A stretch of DNA of 64,000 nucleotides from the NCBI RefSeq assembly GCF_029227915.1, contig NC_079888.1:9717001-9781000 (forward strand), given 5' to 3'. The stretch comes from Hydractinia symbiolongicarpus (taxonomy: Eukaryota; Cnidaria; Hydrozoa; Anthoathecata; Hydractiniidae). The notes beneath the pieces were generated by a model, which did no database searches, was not told where the DNA came from, and saw nothing but the letters and a program-made list of their open reading frames with translations. The position numbers and the translations under genes are program-made. Positions 33,101 through 45,200 of this stretch are shown here, piece after piece; position 1 is the first letter of the stretch, and the number at the start of each line of letters is the position of its first letter.

Positions 33101-36100
33101 TTCAAAACAAAAAGTAAATCCAAAACACATGCAAGTATGGTTATTAGTTAATGTCAAGTTCTTGAACACTTTAATTGTGTAAAAGACATCTTTTGTACTC
33201 ATCCTGGCCTATAATGTCTTATTATAAACTTTGGTTTAAAAATCATTATTTTTTAAATTTTCAAACCCATACTCTCATGTCTCATACCACGGGACGTCTT
33301 AACACCTTAACATAAAAACACTACTCGATTTTTACTCGGGGTTTAATAAGCGTCAAAGAGTCAGTCATCATAAAAGCTAAATCTACCATTTCGACTTTTT
33401 TATTAATACCACCTTGTGACTAATCTGACTCTAATTCCTTGGCCAATTTTTAAAGAGCGCCCCAGCGAATACGATGAGAAGGCGTGCGTTTTTTTGGTTC
33501 GAGACGTCCGCGTCTCAGAGAAGCAAATAGTTCCTACTTCTTCGTAGCTAAGATTTCGCTGTAAAATCTAATAAAAAGAAAGACAAAAAAGCCATTTTTT
33601 ACTCGTTTAGATCCGCCATTTTAGTTTTAGCATCTTTTTCGTTTCTTTTTAAAATCGAAAAAATGGTATGAAGCGACTTCGGTGAGAACTTACTGTGCTA
33701 TTTCGTAGTAATGTTTAACTATTCTTCTCCAATTAATTTCATCCATGTCTTGATCATCCTGTACGTAGTCTTCTTCTATTCGCAGGTGTTGTTTTAAATC
33801 GAGGAATTTGTGACACTCCTTCATCACAAGTAGCATGACACTTGATGGTAGAAACTTCACCTTTTTTGTATTCTTCCTCTTTTCGCTCTCACCTGAACAC
33901 GAAGATATGAATTTTGACCGTTTATAAGTAGGAAAACCGCAACAGTCTCTGCCTAGCGACCACCAATATCCACACAGTAACAGATCAACACAGGGAAGAA
34001 CAGTAACAATGCTTTAATTCGATTAGTTCTTTTTTTTCTTAAAAATATTTTGATTGAAATAACTTCACGTCGAATTGGAAAAGGGAAACTGATTTGTTCT
34101 ATTTGTGGAAATAGGCTTTAACTTAACCTTTTGTTCTATTTGTGGAGACTTAACTTAACTTTATTTCCAGAACTTCTTCTTCTGTCTGTTCCTTAATTTA
34201 CGTTAACGATTTTTGGAATTCAATTCCCATCTGTGCTTCAAATAGGGTTGGCTTTTATCACTGTAAAAACATTTGAACTTACCGCTTAAAGAATTTTTTT
34301 CTTCTTCATCTTTATTTGTTTCCATTTCCCTCCACATCTCTTTGTTTAAAATAACAATTTTTAAAACGCTTGTAATCGCTGTTATACGAAAGTCTTGTAT
34401 GAAACCCTCTTGTTCTTCTAAGCAACATAATCGATAACATCGAGGAAAAAACGCGAGAGAATCCGTCTCAACAAAGTGATGCACGTTTTTCAGACTAGAG
34501 CACAGACCGGATTTTGTTGTAAAAGAACCGGCAGACGAGTAATGGTTCACAATTTGATCTTTATCTAAATACTGATGACGAATTTCATCGTTGCGTAGTG
34601 TCCATATAAAAGAAGGTTTCGAGTTTCTTACCATTCGTGACATTATACCGTACTGGCCATCACACAAAAAGCTGTTTTCCTGAATATTCTCACTGGTTTG
34701 GCTTTCTTCAATTTTGTTGTCCAGTTTAAGCATTTCGTCTTGCTTAAATTTTTTCTCAATCCAACCACGCCTTCGCAGGGCTGCTCGCAATGTGGCATAC
34801 GGACCATTGCAGACGAATACTTTTTTGTTCTGACGAAGAGAGAGGGAAGAGAAGGAAATAAAATGCTTGAATAATTGACACATTGAAACAGCTATTCGCG
34901 AAATTTACGAATATCAATTCCTGTGAAATTTGGATTTTTTTAATTTTTGAAAACGCTTTTTTCTCCAGATTTACCGAAAACTACATATATATGTGTACTT
35001 TACTTAGACAGTCTATATTTTATGTCCCTGATAAGCGGTATAAATATGTCATCAATTATAATTTTCGAGATTTGTTAGAACTTGTCAAATGCGCAAAAAT
35101 TTCTGGCAAAAATTAGTTCCCGCGAAAATTAATTCCCTTAAGGTAGTCTACTGCATAATCATTACCTTTACAGCCTCAGTGGAAATTTTCTTCATGTTCA
35201 ACATATGTTGATGCTTAGCGTCCAATTCTTCCGTTCGTTGAGGGAAAGTAAAGCTACGGACACGACGCTTAGCCAACATCTCATCACTCAGACGCTGAGA
35301 ATTTTCCTTTAATTTTGATTGATCTTTACCTGAACTTTTTAAGTCTGGAAAAACATTGTTTTTAACTATTGTGTTTTGATGTTTTCTCTCTGATTCCCTA
35401 GGCGGTGCAGTTGGGCAGAATGTATTATTTGATAATTCTTGATGCCTTTCTTTGCATTGTGCAACTTCTGAAGGTTTTGTAGCAGATGGTTCTTTCAAAG
35501 AGGGCGCCATATTACTTTTTGTTCTTTTTGATCTGTAAAGCTCTGCAGAGTCAAAACTTTTCGACATTTTTTGTTTTTTTCTTCCCTCTTCTTTAATTTT
35601 CTCTTTAATCATAATTTGTTTAAGATTATCTGAACTTTTCACATCCCTGGTCACACCTTCTATGTCTTTGGTTTGTACAGGTGAATGACGGAGGTTTGGA
35701 TGTACTGTACTTGGTCCTTGTTCAATCTATAAAAATAAAATGAAATACTAAATTATAAATAACTGAAAATTTAGTTAAGGGTTGGCTAGTATATAGTTTT
35801 TTTCTTTTATGTAAAGCTTACATGAATTTTTTTTAATTTTTTGTTTGTTTTACCCTCACACAATTTCAAAAAATATAATATTGGAAATCAGATAAAAAAA
35901 AGACACGGTTTTTTATAAGGAAACCGTTTTTGGACCTGAGGCTTAATTTTCTTAGTAAATGTCTGAATATAGGCTCAATTTTTCTGAATTTTTTCGTAAT
36001 TTTCAGACATTTTCTGTATTTATTAAAGTCTTTCGTTATTTTCAGGATAGGTCTTGTTAAGATGATCATTTGATTGTAAAAAGAAAGTTGATTGTGTTGT

Positions 36101-37795
36101 GTTTTGAAATTAATAGTGATTTAGTAACTGTAAATGTAAATATTAGGTCTTCAAAAATTGGATTTTCTTAAAATTTTCTCAAGATTTTGAGGTTTTTGTG
36201 GCCCATTTTTTTTTTATAAAAAAATGTGTAGAAAAGAATTTTTTTTTCATAGTACAACCTAAAAGTGAAACTAACTCCATGGGGTACAATTTCCATTTGT
36301 TACAACATGCCGAATATGAGTTTCCTTTCATTAATTGAGAAACAATTACTAATGTTGAACCTCCAGCTTTGTTGCAGAAAACAGTCTCACAGGTGTAAAC
36401 CTAGTTTTCCTTGAAGTTTTCTCATCGAATAATAAATAAAAAAAATAATAAACAATTTACAAGGTAATAGAAAGCTGGTCAAAATATCAGTACATACCAT
36501 CTGCTTCTGACGCTGCATGTGAATGTTTTGTCTTTCCCAGAATCCAATTTTTAATTTGGCTGCAATTTTATTGCTTCCGTCACTAACTTTAGGTTGAAAT
36601 AAAAAACAGGAGTTGATTTTTTGATGTTTTTCTTTTTTTCTTCTTTGTACAATTGAAGTTCGATTGTTCATTGCAAGCTTTAGACTTGTTGGGTTCAATG
36701 TAGGCACAAACGTCAACTGATCTTCAAAACTAAGCTTCGGTTTTGCTGGACTTTCTAAAACAAATTTGTATTTCTCAATAAATATCCTGAAAACGTTTGT
36801 AATTATTTGCTAGATGATTTTATTGTACAGGATTACTATACGATTCATTTTCCTTACTGGAAAATCAGCATTACGAAAGGTAGTTTACAGAGTGATTTCT
36901 CATAATGATAAACTTGACCTTTAAGGTCCAGATTGTTATGAACAATCAGAGTTAGTTTAAAGCATTTTAATAATCAGAAGTGCTTCAATAAAATTTAGGA
37001 ATTTAATATTTAAGCGGCACTATAGGCAACACCAACCACCTCTAAGAAGGCACCCAGCCACCAAATAACACTATAATAACACTATAGATCCACTTTCTGA
37101 CATCAGTTTAAAAATAAAAATTACAAAAAGGTTCTGTATTAGTTTGAGGGATTTACGTCAACAACAGCTTAACTTCCGTTTTTTCTTTTACTTTATAATA
37201 TTCTTTAGTATTTAGTATTTTTATTAAACTTTTCAATTGGTTAGTTAAAGGGATCCAGAGGTATAAAATGATGTTGGACTTATATTATAGAGCTTAAAAA
37301 GTTGATTAACAAGACTTTTTAAATTCTTAAAACGACACTCGTTTGCTCGAGTATCATTTAGTCAAAAAAATTTATTGTAATCAATTCACCTTTATAATAT
37401 CTATGCATTGATAAAGTTTGAATGCATAACCCTTAGCAGGTCTAAAATTACTGATGTCAGAAAATGTCAAAATTTGCTATTACTTAAATATGACATCATA
37501 ATTTATGCAACATAATTAAATCTAAAAAATTTTTAAATGTGAATAACTTGAGAACGAAAAGAGCTTTTAAAAATATTTAAAAAGACTTGTTAACCAACTT
37601 TTTAAGTTCTATAATATAAGCCCAACATTATTTTATACCTCCTGTTCCCTTTAAGTTAACTAACTCAGCAATAATTTAAACACATCTTATTTATTTAAAC
37701 ATCTCACCTGATAGAAGTTTGATGGACTTTGTCTCCTGTTGTTTACTTGTTGATAGACAATCATTTTGGTCAAGATGTACAGTAGCTTTTCCCAT
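30176..37795 (-). CDS. TTLL3: Tubulin glycylase, TTLL3/TTLL8 family, at least 9 coding exons, 1,091 aa
   Basis: This family ligates glycine to glutamate side chains of tubulin in axonemes. Coding exons in transcript order are 37795-37708, 36754-36498, 35726-35166, 34829-34283, 33892-33694, 33000-32759, 32648-32543, 32425-32265 and 31290-30176. Phases agree throughout and the sum is 3,276 nt. The N-terminal 300 residues are Lys/Ser-rich and unconserved. Then come a 'KKVFVCNGPYATLR' entry segment, KDQIVNHYSSAGSFTTK and FFPRCYRL, typical of TTLL3/8. The ATP-grasp core has KPGAKSRGRG (592-601), TKFDIRQWFLVTDWNP, and ELYGADFML-PWLIEINSSP with Asp762, Glu775 and Asn777 as likely Mg-ATP ligands. CDTGRFEL follows, then a long divergent tail of about 240 residues. 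TTLL3 and TTLL8 are not separable by eye. An upstream in-phase exon at 38884-38946 would extend it to 1,116 aa. The gene is divergent from the TBC1D30-like gene. Confidence 0.94.
32688..32757. repeat. AAAC-type microsatellite in a glycylase intron
   Basis: Irregular AAAC repeats with AAAAT interruptions directly next to the donor of the KPGAKSRGRG exon (ends 32759). A related AATG/AATA microsatellite is at 32430-32470 next to the following exon's acceptor. Confidence 0.8.
37245..37654. mobile_element. TTAA-flanked MITE with ~75-bp inverted repeats
   Basis: Element body 37249-37650 (402 bp) between TTAA copies 37245-37248 and 37651-37654. The left arm begins AGGGATCCAGAGGTATAAAA. The right arm reverse complemented begins AGGGAACAGGAGGTATAAAA and stays aligned through TTATATTATAGARCTTAAAA and on to about 75 bases. 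TTAA target and AGGG ends point to a piggyBac-type non-autonomous element. It lies in the glycylase intron between exons 37708 and 36754. The termini differ from those of the elements at 9878 and 40925 beyond the first few bases. Confidence 0.82.
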
Positions 37796-38883
37796 TGAGT
37801 TGTTGTTCTGACATATATATACTTATAACTACAATAAACGAAAATGAATGTTCTGTAAAAAAAACAAAGTTACAAAAATTAAAAACAGTTTATTATGTTG
37901 CAGGACAAATGGTAATATGCAATTAATCATTAGTTTCTTTTGCAATGTGAATTTTAAATAGTATGGAAAAATATAATAAATAATGCATAATACAGAGAAT
38001 ACTGGGTGATTAAGTTCTACATGTATTCACAGAGAATAATAGTATTGTGTTTTTTAAATCTTGCAATTAGCCAAAATAGGATAAATATTTTAAAGACCCA
38101 AAGGAAAAAATATGAATTTCTAAAAAAACCTTATATAAAAAGACCACCCACATAGAAGTTAGAAAATAGCATTTATATTTTTAAAAGTATAACAGACAAT
38201 TACACTAAACAACTATTTTTCAAAAAGTTGTTATTCAAACATTACACAAGGGGAACTAATCTTTTTTGAAAAACAATTATATATACCGTAAACAGGAATA
38301 AAATAAAATGTGATTCACTTTTTATGCAGAAAAAATAAAAATAAAAAATGAAAGTAAATGAACCATATTTTTAATGTGTATGTATTATTTTATGTTGAGT
38401 GGCTGGACTAAAAGATGTAAAAGTGTATTAAATATATATATAGTCAAACCTGACCTAAAGTGGATAAAGAAGTCTTATATTGATATAATTTCTGGTCTAA
38501 AAGTGATGTATGTAAACTTTAAGAAAGAAAATATATTAAATGCTAGTTGATCTGTTATTTACCATCAAATTATAAATGTATGTGAGAATAATCAAACTGT
38601 ACATACTTTATATATCATTTAATTACTGGTACTTTGTTAAAAAGCTGTAGCTAATATGTTACATGTAAAGAGTCATGTCTATAGTTCATTTACCATTCTT
38701 TATTGCTTTTTTACATAACATTGTAGTGGAGACATTTGCCATAAGTAGATTACAGAATGGTGCCTAGAGGCTAACAATGAATAACTTTTGTCACGCTTCA
38801 CTGGCTTTATTTGTAATAGTTAGACATCCCTAATCCTCTTTTTTACAAAAAAAAATACAAAGCTTTACAAAAGATGATTTTAC

Positions 38884-38946
38884 CATAAAGTTTCTGTAAA
38901 AACGTTTAACTACTTTTTGTTTTCTCAGCATTTTCAAAAAATCCAT
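38884..38946 (-). CDS. Candidate upstream first coding exon of the glycylase
   Basis: ATG at 38946 with G at -3 and +4 opens 21 codons ending at TTTATG|GTAAAA (donor after 38884), phase 0. The exon at 37807-37708 has an acceptor (GTCAG) before AAC at 37807 that is also phase 0 and open through to the ATG at 37795. Splicing would add 25 residues beginning MDFLKMLRKQK. This ATG has a better initiation context than 37795 and lies about 80 bp from the X-box. The support is splice logic only. Confidence 0.4.
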
Positions 38947-39025
38947 GTCTTGAAATATGCCACGCGCGATAGAACGTATTAATGCGCCATGTTTTTGAAA
39001 AAAAAATCAAAACAAGCCAAATCGG

Positions 39026-39039
39026 GTTACCTTGCCAAC
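39026..39039. promoter_or_regulatory. Candidate RFX X-box between two ciliary genes
   Basis: GTTACC-TT-GCCAAC at 39026-39039 fits the RFX X-box consensus GTNRCC-N(0-3)-RGYAAC with one mismatch. On the other strand the second half-site GGTAAC is perfect. It lies 227 bp upstream of the TBC1D30-like ATG (39267) and 80 bp upstream of the candidate glycylase ATG (38946). RFX factors drive ciliary genes through this motif near start codons. Function here is inferred from motif and position. Confidence 0.5.
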
Positions 39040-39266
39040 ACTTTCGGTTTTGGTTTCGAGATGGTTACAGCGGAAGTAATTTTTCCAAAAAATAAATAAT
39101 AAAACGTATAAATTTCTTTATTTTTTATATAATTGACGACAAGTCATACTAATAAGAAAGTTGCAGGTCGTTTTTTTTGATTAAAAACAATATACAAAAT
39201 CTCTTTTGCTTCTCTGGCTTCTGTGAATTGTTCGGCAATATAATATGTGGAACCAAAACATAAACA

Positions 39267-42200
39267 ATGATGTCCAGGGATTTACAAATGGCGGCGGATA
39301 TCTTTCAGGAAGAATTAACAGCACAGCCATTTGGTGCACACGAATACAGTCCGTCTCATGAAAGCGACTATAGTGATTTCTTATCACCGACAAGAAGTGT
39401 TGAAAACGAGTTAGAGCACGATGCGGATTCAGATTCATCTGGTGAAGATAGAGTGTTTGAAAATAAAGCACGTGGTCAAGAATTTAAAAAGAAACTCAAA
39501 AGACGCACATCTTCTAATGTATTTACATTTAAAAGACACGCTGACAATGTTCAAAACATGCAGAAAGTTAATATAGACGAATTTACAGAACTTGATTTAG
39601 ATTTAGCCAACACATACAAACATTTAAACTCTAATTCCAAACAATTATTTTTTCAAAAAAAGTCACATTCTTTTTCCTCCTCTACTGACGAAAATGATTC
39701 CAGAAGTTCTAGCTCTAAAACACTCCCCTTAAAAGCAAATATTGAATCAATTTCTTCTACATCCACAGAGGAGTGCGATGATTTGAAACATAGATCAAAG
39801 AAAACAAGTGCAGTAGATGGCCTTCTGTTTGAAATTTACGATAGATACCATAGCCGTGGTGAATTATCACATGTCGTAGACAGTGATATAACAGAGTGCT
39901 CAACTACTAGCTTTACAAGTGTTTATGTTGCTTCAAGTTTTGAAAACGATGATCGTCCAAGATTGGACAAAAGTTATTTGCAAACCAAAGGTAAACTTGT
40001 GTTGCACACATACATGTTTCTTTATGGGTAGACCTTGTTACCGAGAATCTTCTTTTATCTGTGATATTTTCACAAAAAGAATTTATTTGTTTATTATATA
40101 TAAAATTTTTCCCATGCATTTCCCAAGTAAATACATTACTTGGGCAGTATTAACTTTGTACTGCAGTACAGTCCTAATGTGATACAACTCACATGAATAA
40201 TTACTTCATAACACATAATAATTATATTGCTAGAAGATGACTAAATCAAGGAAACTTATTGTTCAAACAACAATAACCTGTGCAAGTTGATTTTGAAAAT
40301 ATTTTAATGCTGAGTCTCTAGAATACATCAACAACAACAATTAAAAATATGAAAATAAACTTTACTGTATTATTATAGTAACTCGCCATAGAATGAATGT
40401 GGTAAGAAAGTAAAATATAAAAACAAGTTTTAAAATAGCATAAGCTTTTCGGTTAAAACCATCCTCAGTGCATACATAGATGTAACATTATGGTAAAACC
40501 TCAAAAGGAATGTTATATTTTTATATTTATATTTTAAGTTTTAATAGTGAAACTTGAACTATGAGAAAATAATCACAGTATTGTTTTATCTCTCAGAAAA
40601 ATCATAAATGATTTGTCTGTCTGTAATAGGAAAAGTGGATGTGTTCATTTACCTTTAAAGTCACAGAAAAATTTATGTCTTATTTCTTAACACCTTATAG
40701 CATGACGTCATTGCTGAAAAGAATAAACCTCATTTTCCACATGGGAAATTAGGCGCCACCTGGGACTAAATTGAGAACATTTTCTAAAACAAACCTGCTT
40801 CAGAAAGTTCTATAAAATAGAGAAAACAGATAAAATTTCAAAAAAAAAATGTTTTGTACTTTGGCGTGTTCTTGCTGACATCAGCAATATTTTTACACCC
40901 TTAAAATCTCCTTTAGAGTTTTAAAGGCGCGTAATCACCCTGTAGGCAACTTTTTTTGAGGTACCTATTTCATTGTAAAAATTGAAAGATATACATGAGA
41001 AAACGTTATTCTGAAAATTTTATTCAAAACTGACAACCAGAACATGTTCAAATGTTTCATAGAAATAGCAATTCTCTTCGCCTACAGAACCGCTATTACA
41101 TTTCATTGTACGAATCATGCGATAATAAACGCACGGCAAAATCGATCATATGGTTGCTGGATTCATGCCATTACAGAAAATAAAATGAATGTGGGACAGA
41201 TGGGTTTCCATCGTAATGCTTTTATAAATATATCAACAAAGTTCCGAACATGATAAATCAGATAAATCAATCAAAGTATCTGTGTTACTCTTTTTTATTT
41301 ACACGTTTTATGTTCTTATTTCTCCTTTTATGCTCTAAATTTAATTATCTCCATAATGCTTCAACTATCTTTAACTATCACAATGTGCATTCTCCCCCGT
41401 TGGGTTTTTTTGCTTATAATATGCAATAATCCCGGTCATGCTAATAAAAAAAGACAGAGCGTGATAAGCGTTAATTATCATAATTATTAACCATGACACA
41501 ATGTTGTGATTTCTTCTTTCTGTTTCGTTTTGTCTGTTGTCTCCAAAAACAATGGCTAACAGAATAAAGAGAAAATTAATTTTTTCTTCTATGTCTTTCT
41601 AATAGAAACTCCTGAGATAAAATTTCTTTCTATTTTTTGATACCATGTTTTACATTTGTTTTTTTACAAAGAAAAAACAACCAAAAATACGACGTGAACG
41701 GAGCCTACCATAATGGCGATATTATCGAACTCCATCTCAGTGCTCATTTAAAGTTAAGGCTGTTTGTTTACCTACAGTTTCACACGAACATTTTGCGACA
41801 GCCCGCTTATTAGACAGGAATAAGAGATCAACAAGATCGTTAAATATGGCGGCTAGAAAAAAACAACAATAAGTTTAAGATATTAAAGTACCATTATTTC
41901 TATTTCTAGTAAGTTTTATATCCTCAAATTTTTAGGAAAGGCATAACTCCGTCTGAACTTTAAAATAAATAAAAAAAAATGTATATGTTAATTTTTTTTG
42001 AAAAGGGGAATTACGCGCCTTCAAGCTCTATAAAATAAAGGTAACGGGCAAAGAAATTTCTAAAACAAATTTTTTCAGAGTAACAACAGGGTCATTACTG
42101 ACATTAAAATTCAAATAACGAGTCTTCTCCGTTGTTTTTTCTGCCTAAGTGGATTTTTCCACAGACTTTTAGACTAAAAACAAATGTAGATGTCCTAAAC

Positions 42201-45200
42201 ATGGACTCAATTAAAGCTTTATTTATAATTCACCCAATCACTACTCTTTGCCTCTATTTGGATCACCAATTCAGATAGGGTAAAAAGTTTAACGCAAAAA
42301 GCTATTTAAAATAGATACCCCCTTAGTTATTGCCTCCCTTCCATAAGTTTCTAATAAAGTATATATGGAATTTATTAATTTATATAATAAGTTTAATTGA
42401 AGCAGATAAAGTCAGCCTTTTGTTCATCATAAAATTAAATGATTTTTTTCTTTGTTTTGCAGAAGTTGAGGAGTTAGAAAAAATGGTAAGAGAACTAAAA
42501 CGTGGTACTAACATGCTATCGTCAAAACTAGTACGACTGCTCAAACAAAGAGACCGATCAGCTCACAAGATACAAGACAATTTCAATGTTTTAACTGCTT
42601 TGTTGCAAGCTATGTCGCAGAAACGACGTATGAAACATTTTTAACATAAGTATTTTTTTTCTGTGTAAATAACAAAGAAAGAAAATGTCGAACTGTAATC
42701 TGCAATTGATTTGTATAATTTCTCTGGCCACAGGGTGGCCAACAGTTATTGAATTGTGCTGAAATTTTTTTGGTACTGGAAATTATATTAATACTTGAAA
42801 AAAATCATTGCTCTTGAGTTCAGAATTTTTGACAAGCGGCTTTAGGTTCAACCTTTCTTTGGCAAAAAATTACAAGAGGGTTGTTTGTGATTTGTGGTTT
42901 ATGGTTGATGGTTTGATTTAAGGTTCATCAAATATCCTTTGGTCTTGGGAGAATTTTAATTAAATTAAATTGAATTAGGAATGAAATGAGTTGAAGTTTA
43001 AAGATTTTTTAACAAAGACCTGATGCCATTGACTTTGTACATTAAATTTTGCCTCTTTTTAGCAATTTTTTTATTTTTTATTTTAAAGAAGGAGAGTGGA
43101 GGGAGGTCACCTCTACATGCCCATACATAAGCAGTTTTTAGGACATTGTTTTTATGCATTCCAATTTTATGCATTCCAATTTTAGTCGTTATGCACGTCC
43201 AATTTTAGTCCATGTCATGTTAAATATACTTCTTAATACCTTGTCTGCTTTATAGAATAAAAAACATTTACAAAAATCATGCACAGCCTAACTTTTTATG
43301 ACATTTTTCTTAATACAACTAATAAAAAATTAATTAGATCTAAATGAGTTGCCTAAAGTTTTCAATTCTAAGAACTTAAATTCTTTTATTGATATATTTC
43401 CAATTTGTAGGTGTTGATACCAGAATCCGTTTTTCATTTATACCACGTCCAGGAAAAAGAGGTTTTAGACAAGTGAGTAAATATCAAAGTAATTTATTAA
43501 TTGATGTAATTGCATAAGACCCAGGATTTTCAAAAATCAAATTCCTGTTATTAATCATCAAAAAAGATCTGTTAGTCCTGTAAATTATCAGTTATCTTTT
43601 TAAGTTTGTTTTAATTTATTTATGCCAGTCTGTGCTCTGCTTAATCTCTTTACAGTGTACTTTTGGTAACATTGGGTATCTTCCATATGAAAGTTTTTTT
43701 TTACTCTCCTTCAAATATTGTACCCTTTTTAAGTTTCAGAAATAATAATTGTAGCTGATCACCATTCTGTTGTAAGCAATAGTGGCAAGAAGAAAAGATA
43801 TAAATGAAACGTTCACAAAACTGACTTTAACTTTTAAAAGAATTATTCTTTATTTTTTTAGTGGGTGGATGCTGTGAAAGCCGTTGCAAGAATATATCCT
43901 GGAGTTCCAGCCGCATGGCGAAAAAGAGTAAGGTTTTTAAGTGTCGTATTATATAAACTTATGTTTCTATACGTCTAAGATAATCAATAAAAAATATGAA
44001 GTTTCTTTCTATTGAATTTAAAAATGTTGTTTTAAGCAGGACTCCTCCTAAAAACATGTTAAACTTACTTTGTATCATAAATTCACTCTTACACTACATT
44101 TTATTGACATGTCCATGTCTCTCCAAATCCTTGTACAATGTATATATGTATATATATATGGTAGCTTAGCTGCGTAAGTAGTGAGACGCACGCAATGCGG
44201 TATAAAAAGGACGGGCAAACCCGTGTATTTTTCCACGGGCTAACGACTAGTGTAAAAAATTTCGCTAATATGAAAAATTAAAATGCAGCCATTGGAATAA
44301 GGATAAAAGGTGGCAACAATTTTATTTTTATTTTGTGGCCATAGAGTCTATGTCTGTTTTATTTAATATTGATTGAAAATCGAAATTAGCTTAATGGCAA
44401 CCTTGGTGACAATAGGTTTAAGTTTTTAAAGAAATATATATAACAAAAATTAATTTTTTATAAGCCACATGATGGTTGCTTTGTTCTTTAATAAAACCAC
44501 ATTGGATTTTTGTTTGTTTTTTCATAAAAAAAGCACATTGGAAAGTTGTTTTGTTCTTTCATAAAAACACAATGGATTGTATGTTTAATTTTAGTTACTG
44601 CAACCCCTGAGAACATTTATTTCATTGTTGTGTGCAATCTTTTAGTAAAAGATTTTTAATAGAGCTTAAATAATTTACGTAATTTTTAAGATAGGATATT
44701 TTAACTTTTTAATTGTTTTGTGATTTTGGTTGTTAACCTTTTAAAGTTAGAAGAACATGTCTAAAAATTAAGGGGAGGGGGGTGTTGCATTTTATAGAAT
44801 CATATTTCGAAACATCATTTTGGTGAAAAAATTAGACTGACATAATATTTTGAAATAAGTCGCTAAACCCATGAAAAAACAGGTTTGCCTGTTATTTTTA
44901 TACCACAATGCGTTTCTGTACTTGCTGTACCATCTTGCGTGACAGACAGACATATACAGGTATTATATTATAGACTAAACGGTTACCCGTGGAAAAATCC
45001 ATGGGTTGCCCATCCTTTTTCTCACAGACAGACAGACAAAATAAGGCTATTATTTAAGAGATTTTCTTGGTGAACCTGATCTGTAGATTATGGAACCATC
45101 TTAAAAAACTGTAGTTTCGAAGGTCGACATCAGCTACTTTAAAAAACACTTGAAATAAGTGAAAAAAATTCCAGCTTACACCTTGTTAGGCTTATTGTTT

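Noticed and set aside
33506-33522. GAGACGTCCGCGTCTC palindrome as a regulatory site
   Set aside because: It is a short perfect hairpin in a glycylase intron with no supporting context, and such palindromes occur by chance.
39913-40182. Overlapping small frames at the end of the first TBC1D30-like exon
   Set aside because: They run into intron sequence past the donor CAAAG|GTAAAC at 39990. The family alignment continues at 42463.
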